The notes: generated from the letters alone by a model not told the origin. Numbered from the stretch's first letter, positions 52,154 to 63,301 are shown. The stretch is 64,000 nucleotides of DNA from Corynebacterium sp. p3-SID1145 (GCA_025144245.1 JALXXC010000003.1:124001-188000); one strand, 5' to 3'. Translations and numbers: made by a program.

Positions 52154-53116
52154 ATGAGCAACTCCGGCGGAACCTTCCAGGAAATGTGGGCAACACGCCC
52201 ACCACGAATCGAGATCTCTGGAGACGATGGTCAGCTCGCTGGCGTCTGCGAGGGAATCGCGCACCGCTACGGAGTGAATGCCCAGCTCGTGCGCCTCGTG
52301 TTCCTCATCGCATTCTTCATCGGGGCAAGTGGTGCATTCGTGTACATCCTGTGCTACTTCATCATGCCGAAACAAGGCAGAGCGAACGCCCCGGTCGACG
52401 TATTCCTGCAGCCCGAGGCACAACTCCCACCCGAAGAAAAGGGAAACAGGGTGCTGGGCTGGTTACTGTCCATCACCCTACTTTTCTTCTACGTGCCCAT
52501 TCTCCTGCAGTTCCCCAACCTCTACGGCCTCGCGAGCGTCTGCAGCACGCTCGCGCTCATGGGGTCTTGGTGGCTGCTGCATCAACGCCAACCCGAGCCG
52601 CCGCAACTTCGGACAACGCATAACTATCAGTCTGGCTATGCTCAGCCCGATTATTCGACGAACACGTGGTCGCCCTCGCCCGCAACATTGGAGACGCGTG
52701 ACGCGTTTCCTTTAGAACCATTTCTCTTCACCGTGCTGGGGTTGCTGGGCGTTTTCACCGTCATGGTCGGGAAGGCGGTCGTCACTGACGACTGGAGCCG
52801 TTTCGGCTTAACGGAGATGTTCATCGATGAGGCGGAAGACATCGAGCCGCTCGACAGGAACCTGGGCACCATCAAGGTCAATATGTGGGAGCTTGGGCCA
52901 TTGGATGAACCTGTGGAGCTCGACGTCAACGGCACAGTGGGCTCCATCGAAGTCCTCCTGCCGAAAAGCGGCAGCCCGGTGGACGTGACCTGCACCGTGG
53001 ATGTGGGCGAGACCGACTGCCCGGCAGAACGGGTCGAGGGCGACGGTCAGCTGCTGACGCTGAAGCTCCACCAGAAAGCCGGGTCAATCCGGGTCGTGGA
53101 ACCCGCGGCTCCGTAG
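52154..53116 (+). CDS. PspC-domain membrane protein 2
   Basis: Protein of 320 aa with the same opening as its neighbour: MWATRPPRIEISGDDG, GQLAGVCEGIAHRYGVNAQL, then a PspC hydrophobic helix and YILCYFIMP. Two more helices follow, a further one near residue 200, and a C-terminal beta-rich domain (LGTIKVNMWELG; VNGTVGSIEVLLPKSG; AGSIRVVEP) like the LiaF/toastrack-type domains linked to PspC. It has its own ATACTTGA element upstream. Probably an envelope-stress sensor with protein 1. Confidence 0.82.
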   Translation: MSNSGGTFQEMWATRPPRIEISGDDGQLAGVCEGIAHRYGVNAQLVRLVFLIAFFIGASGAFVYILCYFIMPKQGRANAPVDVFLQPEAQLPPEEKGNRVLGWLLSITLLFFYVPILLQFPNLYGLASVCSTLALMGSWWLLHQRQPEPPQLRTTHNYQSGYAQPDYSTNTWSPSPATLETRDAFPLEPFLFTVLGLLGVFTVMVGKAVVTDDWSRFGLTEMFIDEAEDIEPLDRNLGTIKVNMWELGPLDEPVELDVNGTVGSIEVLLPKSGSPVDVTCTVDVGETDCPAERVEGDGQLLTLKLHQKAGSIRVVEPAAP

Positions 53117-53137
53117 CGCCCCCCGCCGGGCGGGATG

Positions 53138-54748
53138 CTACTCCCACTCGATGGTGGCCGGCGGCTTGGACGTGATGTCCAGGACCACGCGGTTGACATC
53201 CTCGACCTCATTGGTGATGCGGGTGGAGATGGTCTCCAGCACCTCGTACGGGATGCGGACCCAGTCAGCGGTCATGGCGTCCTCGGAAGCGACCGGACGC
53301 AGGACGATCGGGTGGCCGTAGGTGCGGCCGTCGCCCTGAACACCGACGGAGCGGACGTCGGCAAGCAGGACCACCGGGCACTGCCAGATCGCGTCGTCGA
53401 GGCCGGCCTTGGTCAACTCCTCGCGGGCGATGGCGTCCGCGGCACGGAGAGTGGCGAGGCGCTCCTCGGTGACCTCACCGATGATGCGGATGCCCAGGCC
53501 GGGGCCCGGGAAGGGCTGGCGGTTCACGATCTCCTCGGGCAGGCCCAGCTCACGGCCGACAGCGCGGACCTCGTCCTTGAACAGCAGACGGAGGGGCTCG
53601 ACAAGCTCGAACTCGACATCGTCGGGCAGACCACCGACATTGTGGTGGCTCTTGATGTTCGCGGTACCGGCGCCGCCACCGGACTCGACGACATCCGGGT
53701 ATAGGGTGCCTTGGACCAGGAAGTCGACATTCGCCTCGCCGTCGTTTCCGGACTCCGCAAGAACCTCGGAAACGGCGCGCTCGAAGGAGCGGATGAACTC
53801 CGCACCGATGGCCTTGCGCTTCGCCTCCGGCTCGGTGACACCGGAAAGCTTGTTCAGGAAGGCCTCATGCTCATCGACGGTGACGAGCTTGGCACCGGTC
53901 GCCGCCACGAAGTCCTTCTCCACCTGCTCGCGCTCTCCCTGGCGCAGCAGGCCGTGGTCGACGAAGACACAGGTGAGACGGTCGCCGATGGCGCGCTGCA
54001 CCAGGGCTGCGGCGACAGCGGAATCCACGCCACCGGACAGGGCGCAAATGGCGCGGCCTTCGGGGCCGACCTGCTCGGCCACAGCGTCGATGAGCTGGTC
54101 CGCGATATTCGCTGCGGTCCAAGTCTGCTCAAGGCCCGCGATCTCGGTGAGGAAGCGCGTGAGCACCTCCTGGCCGTGGGGCGAGTGCATGACCTCCGGG
54201 TGGTACTGGACACCCGCCATGCACGTGTCCGTGTTCTCGAACGCGGCGACGGGGGCGCCCTCGGAGGAGGCGGTGACTTCGAAGCCAGTCGGGGCCTCGG
54301 TGACGGAATCACCGTGGCTCATCCATACCGGGTGGTTGGCCTCCAGACCGTCGTGGAGGATGCCGCCGCGGACATTCATCGCGGTGCGGCCGTACTCGCG
54401 CGAACCGGTCTTGGCCACGGTGCCGCCGAGCGCCTGCGTCATGATCTGGAAGCCGTAGCAAATGCCGAAGGTGGGCAGGCCGAGCTCAAAAATCTCCGGG
54501 TCGAGCTGAGGCGCGCCGTCCTCGTACACGGACGAAGGGCCGCCGGAGAGCACGAGCGCCACCGGGTCCTTCTCCTTGAGTTCAGCCGCCGTGATGGTGT
54601 GGGGCACGACCTCCGAGTAGATGCGTGCCTCACGCACGCGGCGTGCGATGAGCTGCGCGTACTGCGCGCCGAAGTCCACGACGAGGACCGGGCGCGGGTG
54701 GGCGTTTGCGGGCGGGGTCTGCTGTGGTGCGTTCGCGGAGGTAGTCAC
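53138..54748 (-). CDS. guaA: GMP synthase (glutamine-hydrolysing)
   Basis: Enzyme of 536 aa that aminates XMP to GMP. Class I amidotransferase domain: [18 protein letters not shown], nucleophile in FGICYGFQ, and the His/Glu pair in [14 protein letters not shown]-pyrophosphatase domain: P-loop [15 protein letters not shown] and [12 protein letters not shown]; the dimerisation end is [10 protein letters not shown] Pro/Ala-rich start of about 18 residues precedes homology. Its placement near guaB and guaB3 follows the actinobacterial order. Confidence 0.96.
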   Translation of the reverse strand: MTTSANAPQQTPPANAHPRPVLVVDFGAQYAQLIARRVREARIYSEVVPHTITAAELKEKDPVALVLSGGPSSVYEDGAPQLDPEIFELGLPTFGICYGFQIMTQALGGTVAKTGSREYGRTAMNVRGGILHDGLEANHPVWMSHGDSVTEAPTGFEVTASSEGAPVAAFENTDTCMAGVQYHPEVMHSPHGQEVLTRFLTEIAGLEQTWTAANIADQLIDAVAEQVGPEGRAICALSGGVDSAVAAALVQRAIGDRLTCVFVDHGLLRQGEREQVEKDFVAATGAKLVTVDEHEAFLNKLSGVTEPEAKRKAIGAEFIRSFERAVSEVLAESGNDGEANVDFLVQGTLYPDVVESGGGAGTANIKSHHNVGGLPDDVEFELVEPLRLLFKDEVRAVGRELGLPEEIVNRQPFPGPGLGIRIIGEVTEERLATLRAADAIAREELTKAGLDDAIWQCPVVLLADVRSVGVQGDGRTYGHPIVLRPVASEDAMTADWVRIPYEVLETISTRITNEVEDVNRVVLDITSKPPATIEWE

Positions 54749-54867
54749 GGTTTCAGAGTCTAACTCATGGCCTGAATAGACTGAATAGTCGCAACTGTGC
54801 AGGGCGGATTGCGGGTTCAGAGCGGCGTCGATAAGCGTGGTCCCGGAAGGTAAGTAGAGTTGAACGC

Positions 54868-55554
54868 ATGTCGGTGAGCGAATTATCCACCTCGACCCAG
54901 AACTATTTGAAGGTCATCTGGAGTCTCACGGAATGGTCAGCGGAACCCGTGACGGCGACCCTGATTTCGAAGCAGACGGGGCTGCGGATGTCGTCGGTCT
55001 CGGATGCTGTGCGCAAGCTCGCCGCACAGGGGTTGATCGTGCACGCCCCGTACGGCTCGGTGGAATTGACCGAGAAGGGCCGCGGGTACGCAGTGGACAT
55101 GATTCGGCGCCACCGGCTCATCGAGACGTTCTTGGTGGAGACTCTCGGGTACACGTGGGACGAAGTGCACGACGAAGCGGAGCACTTAGAGCACGCAGTC
55201 TCTGACTACCTGGTGGACAGGCTGGACAAGCTGCTCGGCCACCCCACCCGCGACCCGCACGGGGATCCGATCCCGACCGCCGACGGTACGGTGCCCGCTT
55301 TGGACGCACGCCGCCTCACGGATGCTGGGGCGGGCGCCGGTGCAGCGGGGACGACGGTCACTGTCGAGCGGATCTCCGATTCGGACCCGACCCTGCTGAA
55401 GTATTTCGAGGAGAACGGCATCGTTGTCGGCGCCGTCCTCACGGTCACTGAAGGCGCACCGTTTTCCGAGTCGCTCGATGTGAAGGTGGACGGGGCAAAG
55501 AACTCAGTTCCGCTCGGCCGCACCGCTACCGACGCGCTGTTCGTCTCCAATTAG
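54868..55554 (+). CDS. DtxR/MntR-family metal-dependent repressor
   Basis: Regulator of 228 aa. An N-terminal winged helix ([40 protein letters not shown]) is followed by the metal-binding dimerisation domain ([20 protein letters not shown] with Glu/His ligands) and a C-terminal SH3-like FeoA domain ([14 protein letters not shown]). A Gly/Ala-rich linker separates them. Its convergent neighbour is a manganese-type ABC importer, so a MntR role is likely, though the genome surely has a separate DtxR. Its last 51 bp overlap the permease gene. GTCGATAAGC lies 32-41 bp upstream. Confidence 0.88.
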   Translation: MSVSELSTSTQNYLKVIWSLTEWSAEPVTATLISKQTGLRMSSVSDAVRKLAAQGLIVHAPYGSVELTEKGRGYAVDMIRRHRLIETFLVETLGYTWDEVHDEAEHLEHAVSDYLVDRLDKLLGHPTRDPHGDPIPTADGTVPALDARRLTDAGAGAGAAGTTVTVERISDSDPTLLKYFEENGIVVGAVLTVTEGAPFSESLDVKVDGAKNSVPLGRTATDALFVSN

Positions 55555-56403
55555 CCGCGTCGTTCCGCCCCGGCGCGCACGCGCTGTGACGATCCCCTGG
55601 CTCGGGCTGAACAGGTACACCAGCAGGAATGCGATCCCCTGCGCCATGACCACGAGTCCGCCAGGCGAAGCGTCGAGGTAGTAGCTCGCGTACAGCCCCA
55701 CGACGGAGCATACGGTGGCCACCGCAGGAGCGATCAGCAGCATGCGGCCGAAACTGTCGGTCAAAAGGTGCGCGGTCGCACCCGGAATGATCAGCATCGC
55801 CACCACGAGGATCACCCCGACGGCTTGCAGCCCCACCACGCAGGTGAGCGCGAGCAGAGCGAGCAACACTGCTCCAATCAGCTTCGGCCGCAGACCAATC
55901 GCGTGAGCATGCACGGGATCAAAAGCGAAAAGCGTGAAATCGCGGCGCTTGAGCACGAGCACAGCCAGCGTGGCCACGCCCAAAACGAGGATCTGCACAA
56001 GATCAGCTTTGGAGACGCCGAGCAGGTTGCCGAAGATGATGTGGTTGAGGTCTGTTTGCGCGGGCGTGACGGAGATGAGCACGAGCCCGAACGCGAAGAG
56101 CGTCGTGAAGACGATTCCGATCGCAGCATCTTCTTTGAGCCGGCTCGTATCACGCACGACGCCGATCAATCCCACAGCGAGGAAGCCGAAGACCACTGCC
56201 CCGACAGCGAAGGGAACGCCAGCGATATACGCCAGCACCACGCCGGGGAACACCGCGTGGGACACGGCATCGCCCATCAGCGACCAGCCGACGAGGACCA
56301 GCCAACACGACAGCACCGCGCACACGATGGAGGAAATCAGGCTCGTGGCGAACGCGCGGACCATGAAGTCGTAGGCGAACGGGTCGACAAGAAAAGAGAT
56401 CAT
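55504..56403 (-). CDS. metal ABC transporter permease (ABC-3 family)
   Basis: Integral membrane protein of 299 aa with about eight hydrophobic helices. ABC-3 family marks are LVGWSLMGDAVSHAVFPGVV near residue 40, DLNHIIFGNLLG and the TCVVGLQAVGVILVVAMLII stretch. Last gene of the three-gene importer operon; the ATGA junction overlaps the ATPase gene. C. diphtheriae MntABCD has two permeases, here only one is present. Confidence 0.93.
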   Translation of the reverse strand: MISFLVDPFAYDFMVRAFATSLISSIVCAVLSCWLVLVGWSLMGDAVSHAVFPGVVLAYIAGVPFAVGAVVFGFLAVGLIGVVRDTSRLKEDAAIGIVFTTLFAFGLVLISVTPAQTDLNHIIFGNLLGVSKADLVQILVLGVATLAVLVLKRRDFTLFAFDPVHAHAIGLRPKLIGAVLLALLALTCVVGLQAVGVILVVAMLIIPGATAHLLTDSFGRMLLIAPAVATVCSVVGLYASYYLDASPGGLVVMAQGIAFLLVYLFSPSQGIVTARARRGGTTRLIGDEQRVGSGAAERN

Positions 56404-57173
56404 CGTTTCATCACATCCAGCCCGAAGGCAGCGGCGAGATTATCGGGTTGCAGGACATCCTTGGGCGAGCCGTGCATGAGCACATGCCGGTTGAGCAGCA
56501 TCGCTTCATCAGCCAGCTCAGGTAACGCAGGGAGGTCGTGCGTGGACACGAAGACGGTGGCACCGCCGTCTGCAAGCTCACGGAACAGCCGGGTCATCGT
56601 CGCTTCGCTGCGCTTGTCGACGCCCGCGAAAGGCTCGTCCAGCAACATGATCCTCGCCCCCTGGGCAATGCACCGGGCAACAAAGGCGCGTTTCCGCTGG
56701 CCGCCGGAAAGCTGACCGATCTGACGTGAGGCATAGTCCGTGAGCTCCACGCGCTCGAGTGCATGGTTGACGGCTTCGATATCAGCCCGGCGAGGCCGGC
56801 GCGTGAAACCGAGTTGTCCGTAGCGACCCATCATGACCACCTCCCGCACGCTGACCGGGAAATCCCAGTCCACTGCCTCGCGCTGAGGCACGTACCCGAG
56901 CACACCGGTGCGGCGGGCAACCGCGGGGTCATCTCCGTTGACGGCGACGGTCCCGGTATCCGGCCGGATCTTCCCCATGATCGTTTTGAATAGCGTAGAT
57001 TTCCCGGATCCATTCATTCCGACGAGTCCGCACACGCGTCCCGGCGCAATCTCGAGGGATGCACCGTCGAGCGCGAGCACGCTCCCATAGTGAACGGTGA
57101 CATCGTGCACGGATATCGCGGGAGTCGCATTCGACGAAACGGCCGCCACGGGTGATGACGCTTCCTGTTGCAC
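56400..57173 (-). CDS. metal ABC transporter ATP-binding protein
   Basis: ATPase of 257 aa for Mn2+/Zn2+ uptake. Walker A GMNGSGKST, signature LSGGQRKRAFVARCI, Walker B IMLLDEPFAGVD and VSTHDL switch are complete. The YVPQREAVDWDFPV segment is typical of the MntB/SitB branch. The gap to the binding-protein gene is 8 bp, and it overlaps the permease gene by 4 bp. Confidence 0.94.
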   Translation of the reverse strand: MQQEASSPVAAVSSNATPAISVHDVTVHYGSVLALDGASLEIAPGRVCGLVGMNGSGKSTLFKTIMGKIRPDTGTVAVNGDDPAVARRTGVLGYVPQREAVDWDFPVSVREVVMMGRYGQLGFTRRPRRADIEAVNHALERVELTDYASRQIGQLSGGQRKRAFVARCIAQGARIMLLDEPFAGVDKRSEATMTRLFRELADGGATVFVSTHDLPALPELADEAMLLNRHVLMHGSPKDVLQPDNLAAAFGLDVMKR

Positions 57174-57181
57174 CGTGGCAC

Positions 57182-58126
57182 CTACTTCTTATCCGTCAAC
57201 GCCTGCGTGATTACGTCGGCGTCGTGCTTGATCAAGTCGAGGTAGGTCGGAACCGGACCGTCTTTTTCCGAAAGGGAGTCGACGTACAGAGTGCCGCCGA
57301 AGGTGGCATCGGTTGCGTCAACTACCTGCTGCATCGGTGCGTCCGAGACCGTGGACTCGCAGAATACGGCCGGCACGTCGTTCTCCTTGACGAATTCGAT
57401 GGCACGGGTGATCTGCTGTGGGGTTGCCTCATTCTCGGAGTTCACGGCCCAAATGAACCGTTCCTCCAGACCAGCGTCGCGTGCCATATAGGAGAATGCG
57501 CCCTCGCACGTCACCAGTGCGCGATGCTGCTCAGGCAGGTTCGCCAACTCAGCGACCATGCCGTCCTGGACCTCTTGCAGCTCCTTTTTGTACTGCTCGC
57601 CGTTCTGCTTGAAGTCCTCAGCATGGTCCGGATCGAGTTCGCTGAAGGCGGTGACCATATTGTCCACGTACTTCTCCACCTCAACCGGGCTCATCCACGC
57701 GTGCGGGTTCGGTTTGCCCGCGCCCTCGTCCTCGGTGATGTCGATCGGGTCCACGCCGTCGCTGACGGTGACGTGGGGCGCGTCGACGTCCTCGACGAAT
57801 TGCGCGAACCAGTTCTCCAGGTTCAGGCCGTTATCCAGAATGAGGTCGGCATCAGACGCGCGGCGGATATCAGCCGGCGTGGGCTCGTAGCCGTGGATCT
57901 CCGCCCCCGGCTTCGTCAAAGACTCCACAGTCAAGTGCTCCCCCGCGACATTCTGGGCGATGTCCTGGATCACAGTGAAAGTGGTCAGCACTTTCGGCTT
58001 TCCGCCGTCTGCACGATCCTCCTCCGGCGCGCACGCTGCGAGCGCCGCCGCGAGAATCATCGCCATCATCGCGGCTGCTGCCACGAACAGTGCTGATCGT
58101 GACTCCCGCTTTTCCGACCGAACCAT
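57182..58126 (-). CDS. manganese/zinc-type ABC substrate-binding lipoprotein
   Basis: Cluster A-I (ZnuA/PsaA-like) binding protein of 314 aa. The lipobox is LAAC after a signal peptide. Metal-ligand positions read His in GAEIHGYEP, His in NPHAWMSP, Glu in VTCEGAFSYM and Asp in LYVDSLSEKDG: the His-His-Glu-Asp set associated with Mn2+ rather than the three His of Zn2+ binders. No His-rich loop is present, which also favours manganese. The ATG at 58126 has AGGAAAGG upstream; the longer frame to 58159 is less likely. Confidence 0.9.
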   Translation of the reverse strand: MVRSEKRESRSALFVAAAAMMAMILAAALAACAPEEDRADGGKPKVLTTFTVIQDIAQNVAGEHLTVESLTKPGAEIHGYEPTPADIRRASDADLILDNGLNLENWFAQFVEDVDAPHVTVSDGVDPIDITEDEGAGKPNPHAWMSPVEVEKYVDNMVTAFSELDPDHAEDFKQNGEQYKKELQEVQDGMVAELANLPEQHRALVTCEGAFSYMARDAGLEERFIWAVNSENEATPQQITRAIEFVKENDVPAVFCESTVSDAPMQQVVDATDATFGGTLYVDSLSEKDGPVPTYLDLIKHDADVITQALTDKK

Positions 58127-58170
58127 TGAGTTTTCCTTTCCTGAAAATGCATTCGCCAAGACTGTTCCAC

Positions 58171-58206
58171 AAGTTACGCCTAGACGTACTTTTTATTCTG
58201 GATAAA
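58171..58206 (-). promoter_or_regulatory. candidate MntR operator of the metal importer
   Basis: Two adjacent palindromes in an AT-rich promoter region: an imperfect AAGTTACG-CCTAGA-CGTACTT (58171-58191) and TTTAT-TCTGG-ATAAA (58192-58206). They lie 45-80 bp before the binding-protein start. Control by the convergent DtxR/MntR-family gene product is inferred. Confidence 0.45.
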
Positions 58207-58273
58207 CTTTAGTCGGACTTACAGGAGAGTCAAGATGACTCGACCGTGACATACGCCTCACCCCGTAGACATG

Positions 58274-58313
58274 AAAAACGCCCGGGGGATCATTGAAGAT
58301 CCACCGGGCGTTG
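58274..58313 (-). terminator. intrinsic terminator of guaB3
   Basis: Read on the minus strand, a GC stem (AACGCCCGG / CCGGGCGTT with inner GATC pairing) ends in TTTTT. It is about 22 bp beyond the guaB3 stop codon. The hairpin would stop transcription coming from guaB3 before it reaches the metal-importer promoter. Confidence 0.85.
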
Positions 58314-58333
58314 TCGGCCGCGAAAGTGCGTAG

Positions 58334-59548
58334 CTAGCTGGTGAGAGTGATGTCCACCTTTTGGAAGCTCTTGATGTCGGTGTAGCCGCACTTCGCCATA
58401 ACGCGGCGCAGGCCACCGGCGAGGTTGTGGCCACCCCAGGTGCTGGTGCTGGGGCCGTGGAGGATCGTTTCCAGGCTCGGGCTATTGCTGCGGAGCTGTT
58501 TCAGGACTTCCTCGGTGGACGCTGCATCGTCGAGGCCCCAGCCGAAGCTGAAACCGCCGTCAACACGAGCGATCACGCCGCGCGGGAACCGCGGGTGCGC
58601 GGCCTGCGACTGCCAGTAGTAGCCGCCTGCGGCGGCCTCGGATGCAGCGGCGAGGGGCGTGCCGAGCATGACCGCATCGGCGCCGCAGGCGACCGCACGG
58701 GCGATGTCGCCGCTGGTCGCGATACCGCCGTCGGCGATGATGTGCACGTAACGACCTTCGGTCTCGTCGAGGTACTCGCGGCGGGCGGCGGCGGCATCGG
58801 CAATCTGGGTAGCCATGTGGGTGCCGATGCCGAGTGCGGCGTCCGAGGTGGTCGCGCCCTGCCCCACGATGATCCCGGCGGCACCGGAGCGCATCAGGTG
58901 CAGCGCAGTCGTGTAGTCAGCGACACCGCCAGCGATCACGGGAACGTCGAGGGAACCGATGAATTCCTTCAGGTTGAGGGGCTCGCCGCCCTCCTGGACG
59001 TGCTCGGCGGAGATGATCTCGCCCTGGATGAACAGGATCTCGGCGCCGGCTTTGACCACGACGGGCGCGAGCTCACGGGCGTGCTGCGGGCTCACGCGGA
59101 CCGCTACGGTGACGCCGGAATCGCGGACCTGGGCGATGCGCTCGGAGAGCAAGTCGTGGTCGAGCGGGGCCGCGTGGAGCTCCTGGAGCGTCTTCACCGC
59201 GCTGTCTTCAGCGGCGGTCGACTCCGGAACGACGTGATCGGCTTCGAGCGTCGCTTTGATCACCTTCGCGATCGCGCCGTCGAGGTCGGCGTGGCGGCCC
59301 CAGAGACCTTCAGCGTTGATCACGCCGAGGCCGCCCTGCTTGCCCATTTCGATGACGAACTCGGGGCTCGCCAAAGCGTCGGTCGGGTGGGAAGCGAAGG
59401 GAATGTCGAACGTGTAGGCGTCGATATTCCAACTCAGGTCCACGTCCTTCGAAGAACGTGTGCGGCGGGCAGGCACGATGCTGATATCCCGCAGGTAGTA
59501 CGCGCGGCGGGCCTCGCGGCCGATGCCGATCTCGACGTAGTCACGCAT
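58334..59548 (-). CDS. guaB3: GuaB3-family IMP dehydrogenase-related protein
   Basis: Protein of 404 aa in the actinobacterial GuaB3 group, related to IMP dehydrogenase and GMP reductase. The TIM-barrel core is seen (VPARRTRSSKDVDLSWNID near the start; GQGATTSDAALGIGTHMATQ; IIADGGIATSGDIARAVACG; ADAVMLGTPLAAASEAAAGG) but there is no CBS pair, and the catalytic Cys loop of IMP dehydrogenase is not visible (the equivalent reads QGATTSD). The precise reaction is uncertain. AGAAGGAAGA before the ATG is the ribosome site. Downstream of guaB on the same strand, 48 bp apart. Confidence 0.9.
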   Translation of the reverse strand: MRDYVEIGIGREARRAYYLRDISIVPARRTRSSKDVDLSWNIDAYTFDIPFASHPTDALASPEFVIEMGKQGGLGVINAEGLWGRHADLDGAIAKVIKATLEADHVVPESTAAEDSAVKTLQELHAAPLDHDLLSERIAQVRDSGVTVAVRVSPQHARELAPVVVKAGAEILFIQGEIISAEHVQEGGEPLNLKEFIGSLDVPVIAGGVADYTTALHLMRSGAAGIIVGQGATTSDAALGIGTHMATQIADAAAARREYLDETEGRYVHIIADGGIATSGDIARAVACGADAVMLGTPLAAASEAAAGGYYWQSQAAHPRFPRGVIARVDGGFSFGWGLDDAASTEEVLKQLRSNSPSLETILHGPSTSTWGGHNLAGGLRRVMAKCGYTDIKSFQKVDITLTS

Positions 59549-59596
59549 GGTGTCTTCCTTCTTTGTCTACGTGGGGAACGTGAGCGAAAGCGCTAG

Positions 59597-61195
<1,599 letters not shown>

Positions 61196-61345
61196 TCAGC
61201 ATAGTGCGTCGCGCAAATCGAGCTACGGCGCGCGAGGCAGTGCCCCCTCCCCCATGCGCCGGCAATCGGGCCGTGGCGGAGGGCAGCCGGAATAAAAGCA
61301 CACCAAAATTGAACTTCGCCGCCGGTGGGCAATAGGGTTGAGTCT

Positions 61346-61717
61346 GTGAACTTTGACTCCATGATGCCGCGCGACCCGTTCGCAGACGATCCCAACGATC
61401 CCGCATCCTTCATCGAGGACGATGAAGTCGTGGAGCCGCTCAGCCAGGAAGAACGCCAAGCGGTCATCCGCGACCTCGCGCAGACGCGTGAGTTCAAGGA
61501 GATCCTCGAACCGCGGGGAATCTTGGGCATCCACTTCCTGTGCGAGGACTGCGAGGAAGTCCACTATTACGACTGGGACATCATGATCACCAACATGGTC
61601 GCCAGCCTGCAGGGCGAACTTCCGCCCGTGCACGAGCCGAGCGCCCAGCCGAACCCGCGGGCGTACGTGCCGTGGGATTATGCGCTGGGCTACCTGGACG
61701 GTCTCGAGGCGCGCTAG
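61346..61717 (+). CDS. DUF5319 family protein
   Basis: Acidic protein of 123 aa, conserved in Corynebacterium and relatives at this place between guaB and the sigD locus. Features are DPFADDPNDPASF near the start, LSQEERQAVIRDLAQ, a Cys pair in FLCEDCEEVHYYDWDIM and the end VPWDYALGYLDGLEAR. Function unknown; the Cys-x2-Cys-x4-His set could bind metal. The GTG at 61346 follows TAGGGT (61333-61338) by 7 bp, so it is probably leaderless; homology also begins there. Confidence 0.82.
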   Translation: MNFDSMMPRDPFADDPNDPASFIEDDEVVEPLSQEERQAVIRDLAQTREFKEILEPRGILGIHFLCEDCEEVHYYDWDIMITNMVASLQGELPPVHEPSAQPNPRAYVPWDYALGYLDGLEAR

Positions 61718-61744
61718 AGACGCACGGCAACGTCCGAAGAAATC

Positions 61745-61768
61745 AACCGCGGAGCACCCCGCGGTTTT
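61745..61768 (+). terminator. hairpin terminator after the DUF5319 gene
   Basis: Perfect 8-bp stem AACCGCGG / CCGCGGTT with a 6-base loop, followed by TTTT within the stem end and CG. It is 27 bp after the stop codon and just before the convergent rsdA end. The short T-run makes it moderate in strength. Confidence 0.65.
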
Positions 61769-61791
61769 CGCGTATTACGGCGCCGCAGCTT

Positions 61792-62688
61792 CTACTGCGA
61801 GGACTGCGCGGGCTGGGACTGCTGCGAGGCACCCAGCGACTTGGTCGTCGTTGGGATCGTCGAGGTCGTCGACGGGGCATTCGAGCTTGACGACGACTCC
61901 GTGCCCCGACCGCCATGCGCCGGTGCCGTTTCGGTGACCGTCACCGTCTGGGTGGCGGGCTCCGGAGTGACAGTGACCGTTGCCGGTTTCTCCGGCTCGG
62001 CTGGCTTGCCCTCCGGCTTCGGTTCCCGGGATACCGTCACGGTGGCGGGAGCCTGCGGCGCGGGTGCACCGGTCTGCTGCTTCTGCTTACGCTCACGGTC
62101 GGACTTCAACGAATCGCGCAGCTGGTCAATGAGGACGCGGGCACCGGCGATATCGCCGGACTGGGTCTTGCTGTCAATCTCGTCGAGGGCGCTGGCGAAC
62201 TCCACCGAGTCAGTGCGTTCGCCGAACAGGGTCTCGGACGGACCCCACAGGGCCGATCCCGGGGTGGCGTTGTACAGCGCGGCGCCGGTGCCGGCCACCA
62301 TGACAGTCGCGGCGGCGGCACCGACCAAGCCCGCGAGCCACGGGTTGGTGCGGAAGCGGCGGCCGCGGTCTTTCGTGTGCTCGGCCGCGCGGCGTGGCCC
62401 GCGCCGCGCGCGGTGCCCGCCTAGGGAAGCGACAGCCGGGTTTTCCTCCGTCACCGCATCGTCGCCGGCAACGCTGCCGCCGAACAGCTCGGACAGGTCG
62501 GGGGCCGCCGGCATCGGAGCCGCCACCTCATCGTGCAACCCAAGGAGCAGAGCAGCCAATTCATCGGAACCGCCAGATGGGTCCACACCGTGCGACAGGT
62601 CCGTCAGGAATGCGTCGCTCACCTGCAGATCATCCATGTTCGCGGTGTTACGCGAACGGTCACTGCCACCGGTGAACTTCGGATCCAT
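61792..62688 (-). CDS. rsdA: anti-sigma-D factor RsdA
   Basis: Single-pass membrane protein of 298 aa. The cytosolic N-terminus has the SigD-binding segment (VSDAFLTDLSHG, then SDELAALLLGLHDEV). A membrane helix lies near residues 120-140 (LAGLVGAAAATVMVAGTGAA), followed by an extracytoplasmic helical part and a long Pro/Thr/Ser-rich tail with repeated TVTV units. It is the gene right after sigD, 25 bp away, as in C. glutamicum and mycobacteria. AGGAGGGG precedes the ATG at 62688, fixing the start. Confidence 0.88.
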   Translation of the reverse strand: MDPKFTGGSDRSRNTANMDDLQVSDAFLTDLSHGVDPSGGSDELAALLLGLHDEVAAPMPAAPDLSELFGGSVAGDDAVTEENPAVASLGGHRARRGPRRAAEHTKDRGRRFRTNPWLAGLVGAAAATVMVAGTGAALYNATPGSALWGPSETLFGERTDSVEFASALDEIDSKTQSGDIAGARVLIDQLRDSLKSDRERKQKQQTGAPAPQAPATVTVSREPKPEGKPAEPEKPATVTVTPEPATQTVTVTETAPAHGGRGTESSSSSNAPSTTSTIPTTTKSLGASQQSQPAQSSQ

Positions 62689-62713
62689 GGCTCCCCTCCT
62701 TAATCTCTCATCC

Positions 62714-63301
62714 TCAGCCCAGCTGTTCGTGCTGGCGCTGTTCTTCTTCGACGGCTTTCCGCATCGTTGCAAGGGCACGGTGCTGAGCGACGCGCACCGC
62801 TCCGGCGGTGCTGCCTGTGATCTCTGCAGTTTCTTCGGCGGACAGGCCGACAAAGACACGCAGGGTGACGATCTCTCTTGCCTTCTCACTTAACAGATCG
62901 AGTAACTCGCGTACTCTGTTACTTCCCACTTCCACCATGGCTGCATCTTCCGGGGTGTCACCGGAAAATTCCTGGTCAGGCATCTCATCGGTGGGGCTGG
63001 ATTTGTCGCGCGACAACGCCCGGTGCGCGTCGGTGACTTTGTTGAAGGCAATGCCGTACACGAACGCCATGAAGGGCTTGCCCTTGTCCTGGTATTTGTT
63101 CACGGACGTGGCCACGGCGAGGCAGATTTCCTGTGCCACGTCTTCCGCGGTGGGCGTCCGTCCACCGCTGATGCGGGCGCGGGCGTAGCGCAGCACGGTC
63201 GGGTGCACAATCTGAATGATTTCCTTCAGTGCACGCTTATCGCCTTCCTGCGCACGGGGCACCAGGAAGGCGAGGCGGTCGTCGGTATCGGGTGCGGCCA
63301 C
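62714..63301 (-). CDS. sigD: ECF RNA polymerase sigma factor SigD
   Basis: Sigma-70 family ECF factor of 195 aa. Region 2 reads LRYARARISGGRTPTAEDVAQEICLAV and KPFMAFVYGIAFNKVTDAHRAL in the full sequence; region 4 is LLSEKAREIVTLRVFVGLSA followed by the helix-turn-helix ETAEITGSTAGAVRVAQHRA. In Corynebacterium SigD controls mycomembrane and cell-wall genes. Start is GTG at 63301 with AGGAGAG upstream. The adjacent rsdA and WhiB3-like gene support the assignment. Confidence 0.94.
   Translation of the reverse strand: MAAPDTDDRLAFLVPRAQEGDKRALKEIIQIVHPTVLRYARARISGGRTPTAEDVAQEICLAVATSVNKYQDKGKPFMAFVYGIAFNKVTDAHRALSRDKSSPTDEMPDQEFSGDTPEDAAMVEVGSNRVRELLDLLSEKAREIVTLRVFVGLSAEETAEITGSTAGAVRVAQHRALATMRKAVEEEQRQHEQLG

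Noticed and set aside
58361..59596. 411-aa open frame antisense to guaB3
   Set aside because: Shadow of guaB3; the guaB3 protein is clearly the real product.
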